Source: Alphaproteobacteria bacterium
GTDB lineage: Bacteria; Pseudomonadota; Alphaproteobacteria; Bin95
DNA length: 53,036 nt
Reading direction: 5' to 3'
NCBI GenBank assembly: GCA_030833925.1
Contig: JAURGE010000014.1
Coordinates: 1 to 53,036, forward strand
The stretch's first letter is position 1; the number at the start of each line of letters is the position of its first letter. Below, piece by piece: positions 46,522-53,036 of the stretch. A model generated the notes under the pieces. That model saw only the letters and a program-made list of their open reading frames with translations. It was not told where the DNA came from and ran no database searches. The translations under genes were made by a program, and so were the position numbers.

Positions 46522-46621
46522 TAAGCACACACGAGTAGTCTGAGAAAGCTCTTCATAGAGTTATCCTCCTTGAGACTACCCGCATGCTCAGTTTCTCGCT
46601 GACATGCGGGCTTTTCTTTTT
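46522..46621 (+). ncRNA. Candidate small RNA with anti-Shine-Dalgarno loop and intrinsic terminator
   Basis: A hairpin with perfect 7-bp stem GTAGTCT (46535-46541) / AGACTAC (46573-46579) encloses the sequence CCTCCTT (46565-46571), complementary to Shine-Dalgarno sites and identical to the 3' end of 16S rRNA. It is followed directly by an 8-bp terminator hairpin and a T run. A possible promoter lies upstream (TTACAA, 17 bases, CATTAT). Alphaproteobacteria are known to have small RNAs with exposed CCUCC loops. The transcript start at about 46522 is a guess; the two tandem hairpins could instead be the end of the SNase-like gene's transcript. Confidence 0.55.
46579..46621 (+). terminator. Rho-independent terminator
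   Basis: Stem CCCGCATG (46579-46586) pairs perfectly with CATGCGGG (46603-46610) around a 16-base loop, followed by a T-rich tract at 46612-46621. It would end the candidate small RNA or the upstream SNase-like transcript and keep it out of the convergent liv operon. Confidence 0.85.
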
Positions 46622-46744
46622 CGATATTGCCTGCAGGAACCTTTAACTGTTGGAGAACTCTTTATCCGCCAGAGCTCTTTCCAGCAAAATCCAACTCTGC
46701 ACTCAACCATTTTTTCCCTGAAACAGACGTAAATAACTTATCTC

Positions 46745-47449
46745 TTAAACACCGAGATAGCGTGATTTCAAATCCGGTGTTCTCATTAATGATATCGAGT
46801 CACCCTGCCAAACCACTTTACCCTTATCTAATATGTAATGGTGGTCCGCGAGCTTAGCGATCGCATCGACATTTTTGTCAATGATCAGGATTGATTGGCC
46901 ATCTTGCTTTAATAGATTTAGGCATTCCCAAATTTGATGGCGGATAATTGGAGCCAAGCCTTCAGTAGCTTCATCTAGTATGAGCAATTTCGGGTTGGTC
47001 ATCAGGGCCCTTCCAATCGCCAACATCTGTTGTTCACCGCCAGAAAGATGACTGCCAGCATGCTCTAAACGTTCAGCTAGACGTGGGAATAGTGCCAGTA
47101 CCCGATCAAGATTCCAACTTTCACCAGTCTGGCCAGCAGGCAGCCTGTAAAACGTTTTTAAATTTTCCCGCACAGTTAGGTTCGAAAAAATCTGCCGGCC
47201 CTCGGGCACCAACCCAATACCAGCTCGGGCTATTTCAAATGATGGCCTTTGGCCGTGATTATCGCCGAAACGACTGATCCAGCCGGCACTGAGCGGTAAT
47301 TGTCCCATGATGGCACGTACAGTTGTTGTTTTACCCATGCCATTGCGCCCCATTAATGAGACACAGGCCCCAGGCGGAACAGTGAGTGAAACGCCAAACA
47401 ACACCTGACCAGTGCCATATCCAGTTTCAATTTCATGAAGTTCCAGCAC
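46745..47449 (-). CDS. livF: Branched-chain amino acid-type ABC transporter ATP-binding protein LivF
   Basis: A 234-residue ATPase with Walker A GRNGMGKTTTVRAIMG, signature LSGGEQQMLAIGRALM and Walker B LLILDEATEGLAP, the last being diagnostic of LivF rather than LivG. GTG start, two bases after the livG stop. It powers the two permeases encoded upstream. Last gene of the livKHMGF operon. Substrates of this family range from branched-chain amino acids to urea and aromatic acids. Confidence 0.93.
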   Translation of the reverse strand: MLELHEIETGYGTGQVLFGVSLTVPPGACVSLMGRNGMGKTTTVRAIMGQLPLSAGWISRFGDNHGQRPSFEIARAGIGLVPEGRQIFSNLTVRENLKTFYRLPAGQTGESWNLDRVLALFPRLAERLEHAGSHLSGGEQQMLAIGRALMTNPKLLILDEATEGLAPIIRHQIWECLNLLKQDGQSILIIDKNVDAIAKLADHHYILDKGKVVWQGDSISLMRTPDLKSRYLGV

Positions 47450-47451
47450 GA

Positions 47452-48198
47452 TTAAGCGCTTCCTAAATAGGCAGCCTGCACAGCCGAACTATTACTGATG
47501 TCGTCTGCCGTTCCTGTTGCAATAATTGCGCCTTCGACAAGAACGGTAATGCGGTCTGCAAGACGGAAAACAGCATCCATATCATGTTCAATTAACAGAA
47601 TGGCCACCTGCCCACGAAGCTGATCAATGATTTCTGTCATCCGCTGACTTTCCTCTAGACCAGCGCCAGCCATTGGCTCGTCAAGCAATAGGACCTTAGG
47701 TGCCGTAGCCAATGCTAGCGCCAGTTCCAGCATTCTACGCTCCCCGTGCGCCAGATCGCTTGCAGGTTGCATGGCACGGTCTTCAAGGCCAACGCGGCTT
47801 AAAATTTTAGATGCCCCTGCTTTTAAAGATTTGTCACTAAAGGCAGGTCGCAGAAACCGAAAACTCTGCCCTAGACGGGCTTGCTCGGCGACAATCGCAT
47901 TTTCCAGAACAGTGAAGTCCATTAACACATTGCTAATCTGGAAAGAGCGACCAATTCCGGCCTGTACGCGCTCTGGCACGCCAAGCCCAGTGATCTCTCT
48001 ACCATTTAAAAAAACTTGGCCACTATCAGGCTGCACAGCACCATAAATCTGTTGGATCAGGGTCGTCTTGCCGGCGCCATTCGGTCCAATCAACGCATGA
48101 ATCTCTCCCGGTTCAACAGTAAAGGAAAGATCATTTGTCACTGTTAAAGCGCCAAATGATTTGCAGAGGTTTCGCAATTCAAGAACCGATTTATCCAT
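47452..48198 (-). CDS. livG: Branched-chain amino acid-type ABC transporter ATP-binding protein LivG
   Basis: A 248-residue ATPase with Walker A GPNGAGKTTLIQQIYG, signature AHGERRMLELALALATAP (a LivG-like variant, HGE for SGG) and Walker B VLLLDEPMAGAG. The ATG overlaps the livM stop by one base (TGATG), with GTG just before as an alternative. It pairs with LivF in the heterodimeric engine. Confidence 0.92.
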   Translation of the reverse strand: MDKSVLELRNLCKSFGALTVTNDLSFTVEPGEIHALIGPNGAGKTTLIQQIYGAVQPDSGQVFLNGREITGLGVPERVQAGIGRSFQISNVLMDFTVLENAIVAEQARLGQSFRFLRPAFSDKSLKAGASKILSRVGLEDRAMQPASDLAHGERRMLELALALATAPKVLLLDEPMAGAGLEESQRMTEIIDQLRGQVAILLIEHDMDAVFRLADRITVLVEGAIIATGTADDISNSSAVQAAYLGSA

Positions 48199-49220
48199 CA
48201 CGGTCCTCTATGGTCGCTGCGGGCATTGCGCCGCACCTGCAGCTGGCTAAGGAGTCCTATCAGTCCTCCACGTCCAAACATCACCACCATGATCAAAAAC
48301 GGTCCAAATAGGATCATCCAGTTTTCCGCATAGGCCGGGGCGGCCGCGCCAAGCAACAGCGGCAAACACTCCTCAAGCAGCAGAAACACTATCGCGCCAA
48401 GTAATGGACCAGCCAGGGTGCCGAGTCCGCCGAGAATAATTATGATCATCAATTCGCCTGACCGGGTCCAATGCATGATGTCAGGCGATACATATTCCTG
48501 CCAACTCGCAAATAATGTGCCGGCGATCCCACAAACTACCGCAGAAATCACATAGCCGACAATTTTAAACCTCAAAGGGGATAACCCCATGGCCTCGACC
48601 CGCGAAGCATTGCTTTTTATGGCCCTTAAAGTCACGCCAAAACGCGAGCGCACAATGAACATCAGCCCCATCCCAACAACAACAAGGGCAATCCATATTA
48701 AAAAATACAAGCGCAACGGGTCATAGAGGTCGATAAAGCCAAATTCGGCACGGTCTATACTCATACCGTCATCACCACCAAAGGCCTCTAGCGACACAAA
48801 CAGGAAAAAAAGCATCTGGGCAAAGGCTAACGTGATCATGATGAAATAAATACCGCTGGTGCGCAGCGCCAGATATCCGATCACCAGACCAGCAAAGCCG
48901 CAGGTGATAATACTAAAACCAAGATGCACCCACCCATTGGTTATGCCATAAAATTGGCTGATCCCGGCACAATAGGCACCAATACCAATGAAAGCTGCAT
49001 GGCCAAATGACACCATACCACCATAGCCAAGAACTAAATTCAGTCCCATGGCTGCCATCCCCAACAACATGATCCGCATGGCCACGTCATTCCAGAATGG
49101 TAAATCGGCGAAGTGAGTGATGATCGGGAACAGGGCAAAGCCAATAATCAACAGCCAAAGAAGTCGGTTGTCTTTTACCCCTTCATAAACCAGCCCAATT
49201 AGATTGCGAATTCCTGACAT
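48198..49220 (-). CDS. livM: Branched-chain amino acid-type ABC transporter permease LivM
   Basis: A 340-residue permease with about nine helices, typical LivM blocks MGLNLVLGYGGMVSFGHAAFIGIGAYC, and FGVTLRAIKSNASRVEAMGLSPLRFK (the EAA-like coupling loop). The ATG at 49220 has AGGGG upstream; a longer upstream in-frame extension runs back into livH and is rejected. It starts four bases beyond the livH stop region, in one operon. Confidence 0.93.
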   Translation of the reverse strand: MSGIRNLIGLVYEGVKDNRLLWLLIIGFALFPIITHFADLPFWNDVAMRIMLLGMAAMGLNLVLGYGGMVSFGHAAFIGIGAYCAGISQFYGITNGWVHLGFSIITCGFAGLVIGYLALRTSGIYFIMITLAFAQMLFFLFVSLEAFGGDDGMSIDRAEFGFIDLYDPLRLYFLIWIALVVVGMGLMFIVRSRFGVTLRAIKSNASRVEAMGLSPLRFKIVGYVISAVVCGIAGTLFASWQEYVSPDIMHWTRSGELMIIIILGGLGTLAGPLLGAIVFLLLEECLPLLLGAAAPAYAENWMILFGPFLIMVVMFGRGGLIGLLSQLQVRRNARSDHRGP

Positions 49221-49224
49221 CGGA

Positions 49225-50145
49225 TCACCCCTTTGCCGGAAACAGTCCTGTTGGACGGAAAATAAGCACCACTGCCATTGTGATATAGACCAGCATCGAG
49301 GCAACCGCAGGGCCAGCGCCATCCGCAGTTGCCTGATCGACAACCGAGCGCAGCATGGCCGGCAAAAAGACCCGACCCAATGTATCAATAAGCCCAACGA
49401 TGATAGCGGCGATAAAAGCCCCGCGCACCGATCCAACACCGCCAATAATAATCACCACTAATGAGAGGATCAGAAGTGGTTCCCCCATCCCTGGCTGTAC
49501 AGCGGTGATCGGCCCCAACATCATACCAGCCACCCCAGCAAAACATGCTCCAACAGCAAAAATGAACCGAAACAAAATCTTGATATTGATGCCAAGCGCA
49601 GCTGTCATTTCCGGATTATTGGCCCCCGCCCGGACCATCGCACCAATACGGGTGCGCGAAACAAAAATATGAATGCCTATAGCGCAGGCGAGGCCAACCA
49701 GAATCACCCAAAGTCGGTAAATCGGATAGGGCGCACCCGGCAGTATTTCAACAAAACCAGATAATGAACGCGGCAAATCGGAATAAAGCGCTGCAGGGCC
49801 AAAACCAATCCGAATTAGCTCGTTGAAAAACAGAATAAGACCAAAAGTTGCCAACACCTGTTCCATATGGTCCCGCCGATAGAGGTGCCGGATCAGCAAA
49901 AATTCCAAAACATAGCCACTAGCAAAGGTTACCGGGATCGCCAGAAAAAGACCTATATAAAAATTGCCTGTTGCCGCAGCCACCGCCGCTGCCGCATAGG
50001 CGCCAATCATCACCTGAGCGCCATGAGCTAAAAATACAACATCCATAATGCCCAAAATAAGGGTCAGACCCGCAGCAACTAGAAACAATGTCACCCCTGC
50101 CTGCAGTCCATTAAAGGTCTGTTCAAGAATGAGGGTCAGTGTCAT
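49225..50145 (-). CDS. livH: Branched-chain amino acid-type ABC transporter permease LivH
   Basis: A 306-residue permease with about eight helices. Family blocks are FNGLQAGVTLFLVAAGLTLILGIMDVVFLAHG and RTRIGAMVRAGANNPEMTAALGINIKILF, the coupling loop. It is 88 bases after livK across a terminator hairpin. Little ribosome-site sequence is visible before the ATG. Confidence 0.93.
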   Translation of the reverse strand: MTLTLILEQTFNGLQAGVTLFLVAAGLTLILGIMDVVFLAHGAQVMIGAYAAAAVAAATGNFYIGLFLAIPVTFASGYVLEFLLIRHLYRRDHMEQVLATFGLILFFNELIRIGFGPAALYSDLPRSLSGFVEILPGAPYPIYRLWVILVGLACAIGIHIFVSRTRIGAMVRAGANNPEMTAALGINIKILFRFIFAVGACFAGVAGMMLGPITAVQPGMGEPLLILSLVVIIIGGVGSVRGAFIAAIIVGLIDTLGRVFLPAMLRSVVDQATADGAGPAVASMLVYITMAVVLIFRPTGLFPAKG

Positions 50146-50184
50146 TGCGCAAAGCCAGTCGAATCAGAGGAGTTCTATCTGCGC

Positions 50185-50226
50185 GAAAAAAAGGCCAGCC
50201 AAAAAACTGTGCTTTAAGCTGGCCTG
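50185..50226 (-). terminator. Intrinsic terminator/attenuator between livK and livH
   Basis: On the minus strand AGGCCAGC (50218-50225) pairs perfectly with GCTGGCCT (50192-50199) across an 18-base loop and is followed by a run of seven T. It lies just after the livK stop and before livH. It should limit read-through, giving more binding protein than permease. Confidence 0.82.
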
Positions 50227-50233
50227 GTTCGGT

Positions 50234-51388
50234 CTAGAATTTACATTTCGCCGCGTAAGAATCAGCGTGGTCTGTGAATACCGTCTCGGTTACCCTGGTC
50301 GTTACTATACCATCAGCATCCTTAACTGTTTCACGCAGGTAGATGTTCTGAATCGGAAAATGATTACTATTCATTTTCAGCAAGCCACGGGTTGTGGGAA
50401 TGTTACCCGCCGCCAACACAGCACGCATTTTATCGGTATCCTTGCTGCCGGATTTAGCGATTGCATGGTCAATCGCTAGGATGGTGTCATAGGCCTGTGC
50501 TGCATAGAACGATGGGTAGCCTCCAAATTTGGCCTTATAATCAGCAACGAATTTATTGTTGATCGCATTATTAAGGTCAGGCGACCATGTTTGGGTTCCA
50601 AGAATACCAAGCGCCGACTCCTTAAGTGCAGGAAGTGACACCCCGTCAACAGTAAAGACCTGATAAAGCTTGCTCACTCCATCCATGCCGGCCTGTTTCC
50701 ACTGTTTGACAAAATTGATGCCCATGCCACCAGGCTGAAAAACCATGGTTGCCTCAGGGGCAGTTGCACGAAGCGCTGATAGCTCTGGCTGAAAGTCGCT
50801 TTGACCAAGCTTGGTATAAACTTCTGCTTTCACATTGCCTTTGTAATAGCGCTTAAAACCAGACAACATATCCTTGCCAGCCTGATAGTTCGGCGCCATC
50901 AGATAAACCGATTTGATGCCGGCATCCTGCATGTGTTTGCCCATGGCTTCAGGTGTCTGATCATTTTGCCAAGACATGGAAAAAAAGTTTTTATGGCAGC
51001 CTTCGCCGGCAACTGTGGATGGCCCAGCGTTAGAACTTATTAACAATATATCGGAGCGTGTAACTGGTTTATGCACGGCTTCAAGAAGGTTTGACCAAAT
51101 AATGCCTGCAACAACATCAACGCGGTCACTTTTGACCAACCGATTAGCTAGTTGTTTCGCAACGTCTGGTTTGCGCTGATCGTCAACAAAAACGACATCG
51201 GCGTCCATGCCGCCAAGTTTGCCACCCTTGTGCTCAAGTGCAAGTTCAACAGCATTCTGCATCTGTTTGCCAATAATGCCAGCACCTCCTGACAAGGTGG
51301 TCATATAACCAATTTTAACTGTTTCCGCATGGGCTGGAGCTAACGTGATAGCCGCGGCCAAAGCGGCAATGGTGAACGCCTTTTTCAT
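50234..51388 (-). CDS. livK: Periplasmic substrate-binding protein of the Liv-type ABC transporter
   Basis: A 384-residue type I periplasmic binding protein. The ATG at 51388 has GGGAGAA upstream and starts a clear Sec signal peptide, KKAFTIAALAAAITLAPAHA, cleaved after Ala-His-Ala. Mature blocks are TVKIGYMTTLSGGAGIIGKQMQNAVELAL and VDVVAGIIWSNL. A longer upstream extension would spoil the signal peptide. The ligand is uncertain; members bind branched-chain amino acids, amides or aromatic acids, and the symbol reflects operon position. Confidence 0.9.
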   Translation of the reverse strand: MKKAFTIAALAAAITLAPAHAETVKIGYMTTLSGGAGIIGKQMQNAVELALEHKGGKLGGMDADVVFVDDQRKPDVAKQLANRLVKSDRVDVVAGIIWSNLLEAVHKPVTRSDILLISSNAGPSTVAGEGCHKNFFSMSWQNDQTPEAMGKHMQDAGIKSVYLMAPNYQAGKDMLSGFKRYYKGNVKAEVYTKLGQSDFQPELSALRATAPEATMVFQPGGMGINFVKQWKQAGMDGVSKLYQVFTVDGVSLPALKESALGILGTQTWSPDLNNAINNKFVADYKAKFGGYPSFYAAQAYDTILAIDHAIAKSGSKDTDKMRAVLAAGNIPTTRGLLKMNSNHFPIQNIYLRETVKDADGIVTTRVTETVFTDHADSYAAKCKF

Positions 51389-51699
51389 TTGTTTTCTCCC
51401 ATAGATTTCGAAACGCCCAACCCACCAACCAAAGCGGATCTTTATGGCACAATGTGACGCGACAAATAACGATCTGACAATTGCACTATACTTAGTTACC
51501 AAATGGCGGGAAATGGTGTTCATCCAGCCTGTACGATACCTGACACCAAGGCACCTGTGTCATTCGCCAGAGAGCAATAAAAGCTGAAATTCGGCATGTG
51601 ACCGACGGGCGAGATAGACGGATAAATGATAGTTTTTCCAACTTGTAACCCACAAAGCTTTGAGGGCCACACAAATACCGTCTAAGTCATTGAAAGTAT
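51389..51699. other. Intergenic region upstream of livK, no gene seen
   Basis: The region must contain the livK promoter; no clear -35/-10 pair is compelling. A short inverted repeat TGGTGT (51514-51519) / ACACCA (51543-51548) is the only structure noticed. No coding or RNA gene is supported. Confidence 0.5.
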
Positions 51700-51775
51700 T
51701 GGTGGGCGCAGTAGGACTCGAACCTACGGCCCGCTGATTAAGAGTCAGCTGCTCTACCGACTGAGCTATGCGCCC
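51700..51775 (-). tRNA. tRNA-Lys(CUU)
   Basis: The minus strand folds into a full cloverleaf. Acceptor GGGCGCA pairs with TGCGCCC, D-arm GCTCAGTCGGTAGAGC, anticodon stem GCTGA/TCAGC with loop CTCTTAA and anticodon CTT at 51740-51742 (reads AAG, Lys), T-arm with GGTTCGAGTCC, and encoded CCA. It lies between the livK promoter region and the cyclase gene. Confidence 0.96.
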
Positions 51776-51899
51776 CCATTTTGGAGAGGCGTCAGGTAAC
51801 ATTGGGGCGGTAAAGCGTCAAGATTATTCGGGGGGTTGCATCAGCTGCTCAACGGATAGACGCTGAGCGGCACAAACTAATATTTTTACAGGACTTATC

Positions 51900-52574
51900 A
51901 TGCCCCGTATTGTCGATCTTTCAACGCCCATCCGAGCCGGTCACTTTCGTTGGCCCACACAGCAAACTTTAGACAAAAGCTTCCAGGAGGGTTCATTTGT
52001 CCAGGCAACGCGCATCAATGTGTCCTGCCATGCCTTCACGCACATGGACGCGCCTCTCCATTTCGACCCCAATGGTTATTCAACCGATAATCTCAAACTA
52101 GAGCAGACAATTGGTCCAGCTGCTGTCGTTGATGTTTCTTCTGTTGGACCTAACGCAGCAATTCGAGAGGCCCATGTCGCTGACGCTGGCCAACACATCA
52201 GAGAAGGCGACATCGTTCTACTGCGCACTGGTTGGGACAAACATGAAAGCATCGAAACGCCAGAATTTTGGACGCGGTCTCCATGGGTTGAACAAGATGC
52301 AGCAGAGTGGCTGTACGGGCGTGGTATCAAAGCGATCGGATATGATTTTCCTCAAGATTATTGCATTAGAAATCTAGTCCTCGGAGATCGAACACCAGCC
52401 CCTGAAGAGAATGTCACTCATGAAGTGCTGCTGAAGCGTGGCGTCATAATGATGGAATATCTCTGCAATATGACATCGATCAAAGGTGAACGCTGCGAAG
52501 TATTTGGATTACCCATTAAGGTTCCAAATGCGGATGGTGCTCCAGCGCGTATAATCGCTATCGAAGAGGACTGA
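51900..52574 (+). CDS. Cyclase family protein (kynurenine formamidase-like hydrolase)
   Basis: A 224-residue metal-dependent hydrolase of the cyclase/KynB superfamily. The metal motif CHAFTHMDAPLHF near residue 43 (family H-x-G-T-H-x-D-x-P-x-H) is intact except for Ala-Phe in place of Gly; the second His-Glu pair is in PAPEENVTHEVLLKRGV. AGGACT lies before the ATG. A metallo-beta-lactamase-fold gene starts five bases after its stop, suggesting a two-gene hydrolase operon. Substrates in this family include N-formylkynurenine, isatin and cyclic imides; none can be chosen. Confidence 0.88.
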   Translation: MPRIVDLSTPIRAGHFRWPTQQTLDKSFQEGSFVQATRINVSCHAFTHMDAPLHFDPNGYSTDNLKLEQTIGPAAVVDVSSVGPNAAIREAHVADAGQHIREGDIVLLRTGWDKHESIETPEFWTRSPWVEQDAAEWLYGRGIKAIGYDFPQDYCIRNLVLGDRTPAPEENVTHEVLLKRGVIMMEYLCNMTSIKGERCEVFGLPIKVPNADGAPARIIAIEED

Positions 52575-52579
52575 ACCCA

Positions 52580-53036
52580 ATGCAATTGACTGGCTACAAC
52601 ATTGAAATCCTTGTAACGGGCTTTCCTGGCAAGTCTGTCTGCCATGGCTCTCTTGGATGGAGCACTATTGCTCTAATTCGGCATGGCGACCGCTTAGCAC
52701 TTATTGATGTTGGCGCGTTTGGCCACCGGAAACTCCTGCTTTCTGCGTTAGCAGAACGAAATCTCAAGCCGTCTGACATAACAGACGTTCTCTTGACCCA
52801 TTCTCACTACGACCACGCACTTAACTGGGTTTTGTTTCCAAAGGCGAGAACTGTGATTGCCGACGTAGAAATGACCTGGGCGCTAGCAGAGCCATGGGGC
52901 ACAACACCGGTTCCAGAGCTTTATGTCAGAGAGTTGAATCTTCTTCCAACCTTGGTGAGGGCCAAGGACGGAGAAGAGGTCTTTCCAGGCATCACAATGC
53001 ATTTAGCCCCTGGCCACACTCCAGGCTGTGTTGCCT
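52580..53036 (+). CDS. Metallo-beta-lactamase-fold hydrolase (partial, cut by right edge)
   Basis: The open frame from ATG 52580 to the window end encodes about 152 residues. It shows strand RLALIDVGAFG and the metal motif THSHYDHALNW, the T-H-x-H-x-D-H of the fold, then LAPGHTPGCVA, the third-ligand region. The start follows GAGGA seven bases upstream and lies five bases after the cyclase stop. The C-terminus, including the last ligands, is outside the window. Hydrolysis of a thioester, lactone or phosphoester is possible. Confidence 0.85.
   Translation, partial: MQLTGYNIEILVTGFPGKSVCHGSLGWSTIALIRHGDRLALIDVGAFGHRKLLLSALAERNLKPSDITDVLLTHSHYDHALNWVLFPKARTVIADVEMTWALAEPWGTTPVPELYVRELNLLPTLVRAKDGEEVFPGITMHLAPGHTPGCVA

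Noticed and set aside
46739-46759. 6-bp inverted repeat TATCTC/GAGATA around the livF stop
   Set aside because: The stem is weak and AT-rich without a clear T tract; it may be chance.

Overview
The window looks like a chromosomal segment of a free-living, probably marine, alphaproteobacterium (SAR116- or Rhodospirillales-like). That placement is inferred from gene content and moderate GC, not from a marker phylogeny. Nothing resembles a phage, IS element, CRISPR array or plasmid origin. Housekeeping genes (pntAB, lepA, mutS, ychF, cysK, two tRNAs) alternate with catabolic and transport islands rich in flavin enzymes, hydrolases, MFS carriers and ABC transporters. This suits an organism living on dissolved organic matter, organosulfur compounds and amino acids.

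Region 1-3 kb (minus strand) is the most unusual part. A UGSC-family protein gene is interrupted by an in-frame TGA that fits a selenocysteine codon: the reading continues Sec-Gly-Ser-Cys, and a two-part hairpin with a GUU apical loop lies directly downstream, as expected of a bacterial SECIS. It is followed by a 346-residue protein of unknown function and by the start of a second, paralogous gene that overlaps it and runs off the left edge. Upstream is a quinone-oxidoreductase-type MDR enzyme, divergent from an Ldh2/malate dehydrogenase-family gene.

Region 4-13.4 kb is catabolic: a duplicated EthD-like protein, an MFS carrier, an SsuD-like flavin monooxygenase, then an amidohydrolase/decarboxylase - crotonase - sulfatase operon, a small unknown protein, and an AraC regulator divergent from an MFS carrier. 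Region 13.4-19.3 kb has pntA-pntB, a class IV aminotransferase and a DHA2-type exporter. Region 19.4-24.5 kb has an SsuBAC/NrtABC-like ABC operon followed by OsmC and an acyl-CoA-dehydrogenase-like flavoprotein, divergent from an Lrp/AsnC regulator. Region 24.5-31 kb carries lepA, yghU, a TSUP exporter, cysK, a pirin and a NIPSNAP protein. Together the 19-29 kb genes suggest sulfur assimilation and thiol redox control.

Region 30.5-35 kb holds an overlapping MmgE/PrpD - SDR - NIPSNAP operon, a Baeyer-Villiger-type monooxygenase and an exported histidine phosphatase. Region 35.5-43.2 kb has a small zinc-ribbon protein, tRNA-Thr(CGU), mutS, then a M20 amidohydrolase - dgcN - dgcA - ychF run that could catabolise D-glutamate by way of N-acetyl intermediates. 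Region 43.2-46.7 kb has an amidohydrolase pseudogene with an internal deletion, a TTC38-like TPR protein, a TSUP transporter, a small SNase-like protein, and a candidate small RNA with an anti-Shine-Dalgarno loop and an intrinsic terminator. Region 46.7-51.4 kb is a complete branched-chain amino-acid-type ABC operon (livKHMGF order) with a terminator hairpin after the binding-protein gene. The right end has tRNA-Lys(CUU), a cyclase-family hydrolase and the start of a metallo-beta-lactamase-fold protein cut by the window edge.
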